This document shows, in pieces, positions 5,855-6,243 of a DNA stretch of 6,243 nucleotides (positions within the stretch are counted from its first letter, which is position 1; the number at the start of each line of letters is the position of its first letter). The notes beneath the pieces were generated by a model. It was given only the letters and a program-made list of their open reading frames with translations. It made no database searches and was not told the DNA's origin. Position numbers and translations under genes: made by a program. Source of the DNA: Gammaproteobacteria bacterium (GTDB lineage: Bacteria > Pseudomonadota > Gammaproteobacteria > SZUA-229); contig JACPVK010000179.1 of NCBI GenBank assembly GCA_016191795.1, positions 1 to 6,243 on the forward strand, read 5' to 3'.

Positions 5855-6243
5855 ATGAATCAAGATATCCGTTTACACGAACTCCAGCTCTGGCTGGAAC
5901 AAACTCTGGGCCACAACAAATTCACCGTTGCGCCAGCTTCGGCCGATGCCAGTTTCAGGCGTTATTTTCGCGTCACCACCGCACAACAAACCTGGGTTGC
6001 CATGGATGCGCCACCGGACAAGGAAAACTGTGAACCCTTTGTTCACGTTGCCCACATGATCGAAGCCGCTGGCGTGCAGGCACCGCATATTTTCCAGCGC
6101 AGCCAGGAACAGGGGTTCATGTTATTGAGCGACCTCGGCTCCACCCCTTATTTAAACAAACTCAATGAACACAGCGCTGATCATTTATATCAGGATGCCA
6201 TCAGCAGCCTGATTAAAATGCAAACCCTGAAAAATGGTTTGCC
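5855..6243 (+). CDS. amgK: AmgK-like N-acetylmuramate/N-acetylglucosamine kinase, 5' part only
   Basis: An open frame of 129 complete codons runs off the right edge with no stop. It belongs to the aminoglycoside-phosphotransferase-like kinase fold. AmgK phosphorylates MurNAc (and GlcNAc) at the anomeric carbon in the cytoplasm, feeding MurU to make UDP-MurNAc in the recycling route that bypasses de novo, fosfomycin-sensitive synthesis. Visible motifs are SADASFRRYFRV (29-40), the nucleotide-site segment usual in this family; VAMDAPPDKENCEPFVHVA (48-66); AAGVQAPHIF (71-80); and GFMLLSDLGSTPYL (87-100), which resembles the hinge region with its LL.DLG.T pattern. The catalytic HxD and DxD motifs would lie beyond the window. 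The start ATG at 5855 has only a weak GGTAAG 2 bases upstream as ribosome binding site. The neighbouring ampD supports a recycling role. The family also has less studied members annotated only as phosphotransferases; a murU just downstream would settle it. Confidence 0.82.
   Translation, partial: MNQDIRLHELQLWLEQTLGHNKFTVAPASADASFRRYFRVTTAQQTWVAMDAPPDKENCEPFVHVAHMIEAAGVQAPHIFQRSQEQGFMLLSDLGSTPYLNKLNEHSADHLYQDAISSLIKMQTLKNGL

Noticed and set aside
5873..6088. 71-codon minus-strand open frame inside the right-edge gene
   Set aside because: The plus-strand frame across the same bases carries clear AmgK family motifs, so this is a shadow frame.

Overview
The window reads as an ordinary gammaproteobacterial chromosome segment of moderate G+C. 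The evidence is a full-length DsbD, an ampD-ampE pair and the beginning of an AmgK-type sugar kinase, a combination typical of Gammaproteobacteria. No tRNA, rRNA, CRISPR array, transposase or phage gene was seen. I do not name a genus.

Layout: two divergent gene blocks share a 171-base intergenic region (3371-3541). The leftward block (minus strand) is dsbD (thiol:disulfide interchange protein), a membrane-anchored TlpA/ResA-type thioredoxin, murI (glutamate racemase), and the start of a small single-pass membrane protein that runs off the left edge. Gaps are short (62 and 12 bases) and the last pair overlaps by 13 bases, so this is probably one transcription unit. It combines periplasmic thiol reduction with supply of D-glutamate for peptidoglycan.

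The rightward block (plus strand) is ampD (1,6-anhydro-MurNAc-peptide amidase), ampE (inner-membrane protein related to CobD/CbiB), a histidine phosphatase of the phosphoglycerate mutase/CobC type, then a 277-base non-coding stretch, then the 5' part of an amgK-like kinase cut by the right edge. A near-consensus sigma-70 promoter lies just before ampD. The non-coding stretch carries a 25-base imperfect inverted repeat, a small hairpin and a stem-loop followed by a T-rich run that looks like an intrinsic terminator, so amgK probably has its own promoter.

Peptidoglycan is the shared theme: MurI makes D-Glu for the stem peptide, AmpD strips peptides from recycled anhydro-muropeptides, and AmgK phosphorylates recovered MurNAc/GlcNAc at the anomeric position. 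I found no clearly novel multi-gene system. The points most worth a second look are the CobC-like phosphatase between ampE and amgK, the inverted-repeat element at 5621-5743, and the unrecognised membrane protein at the left edge.
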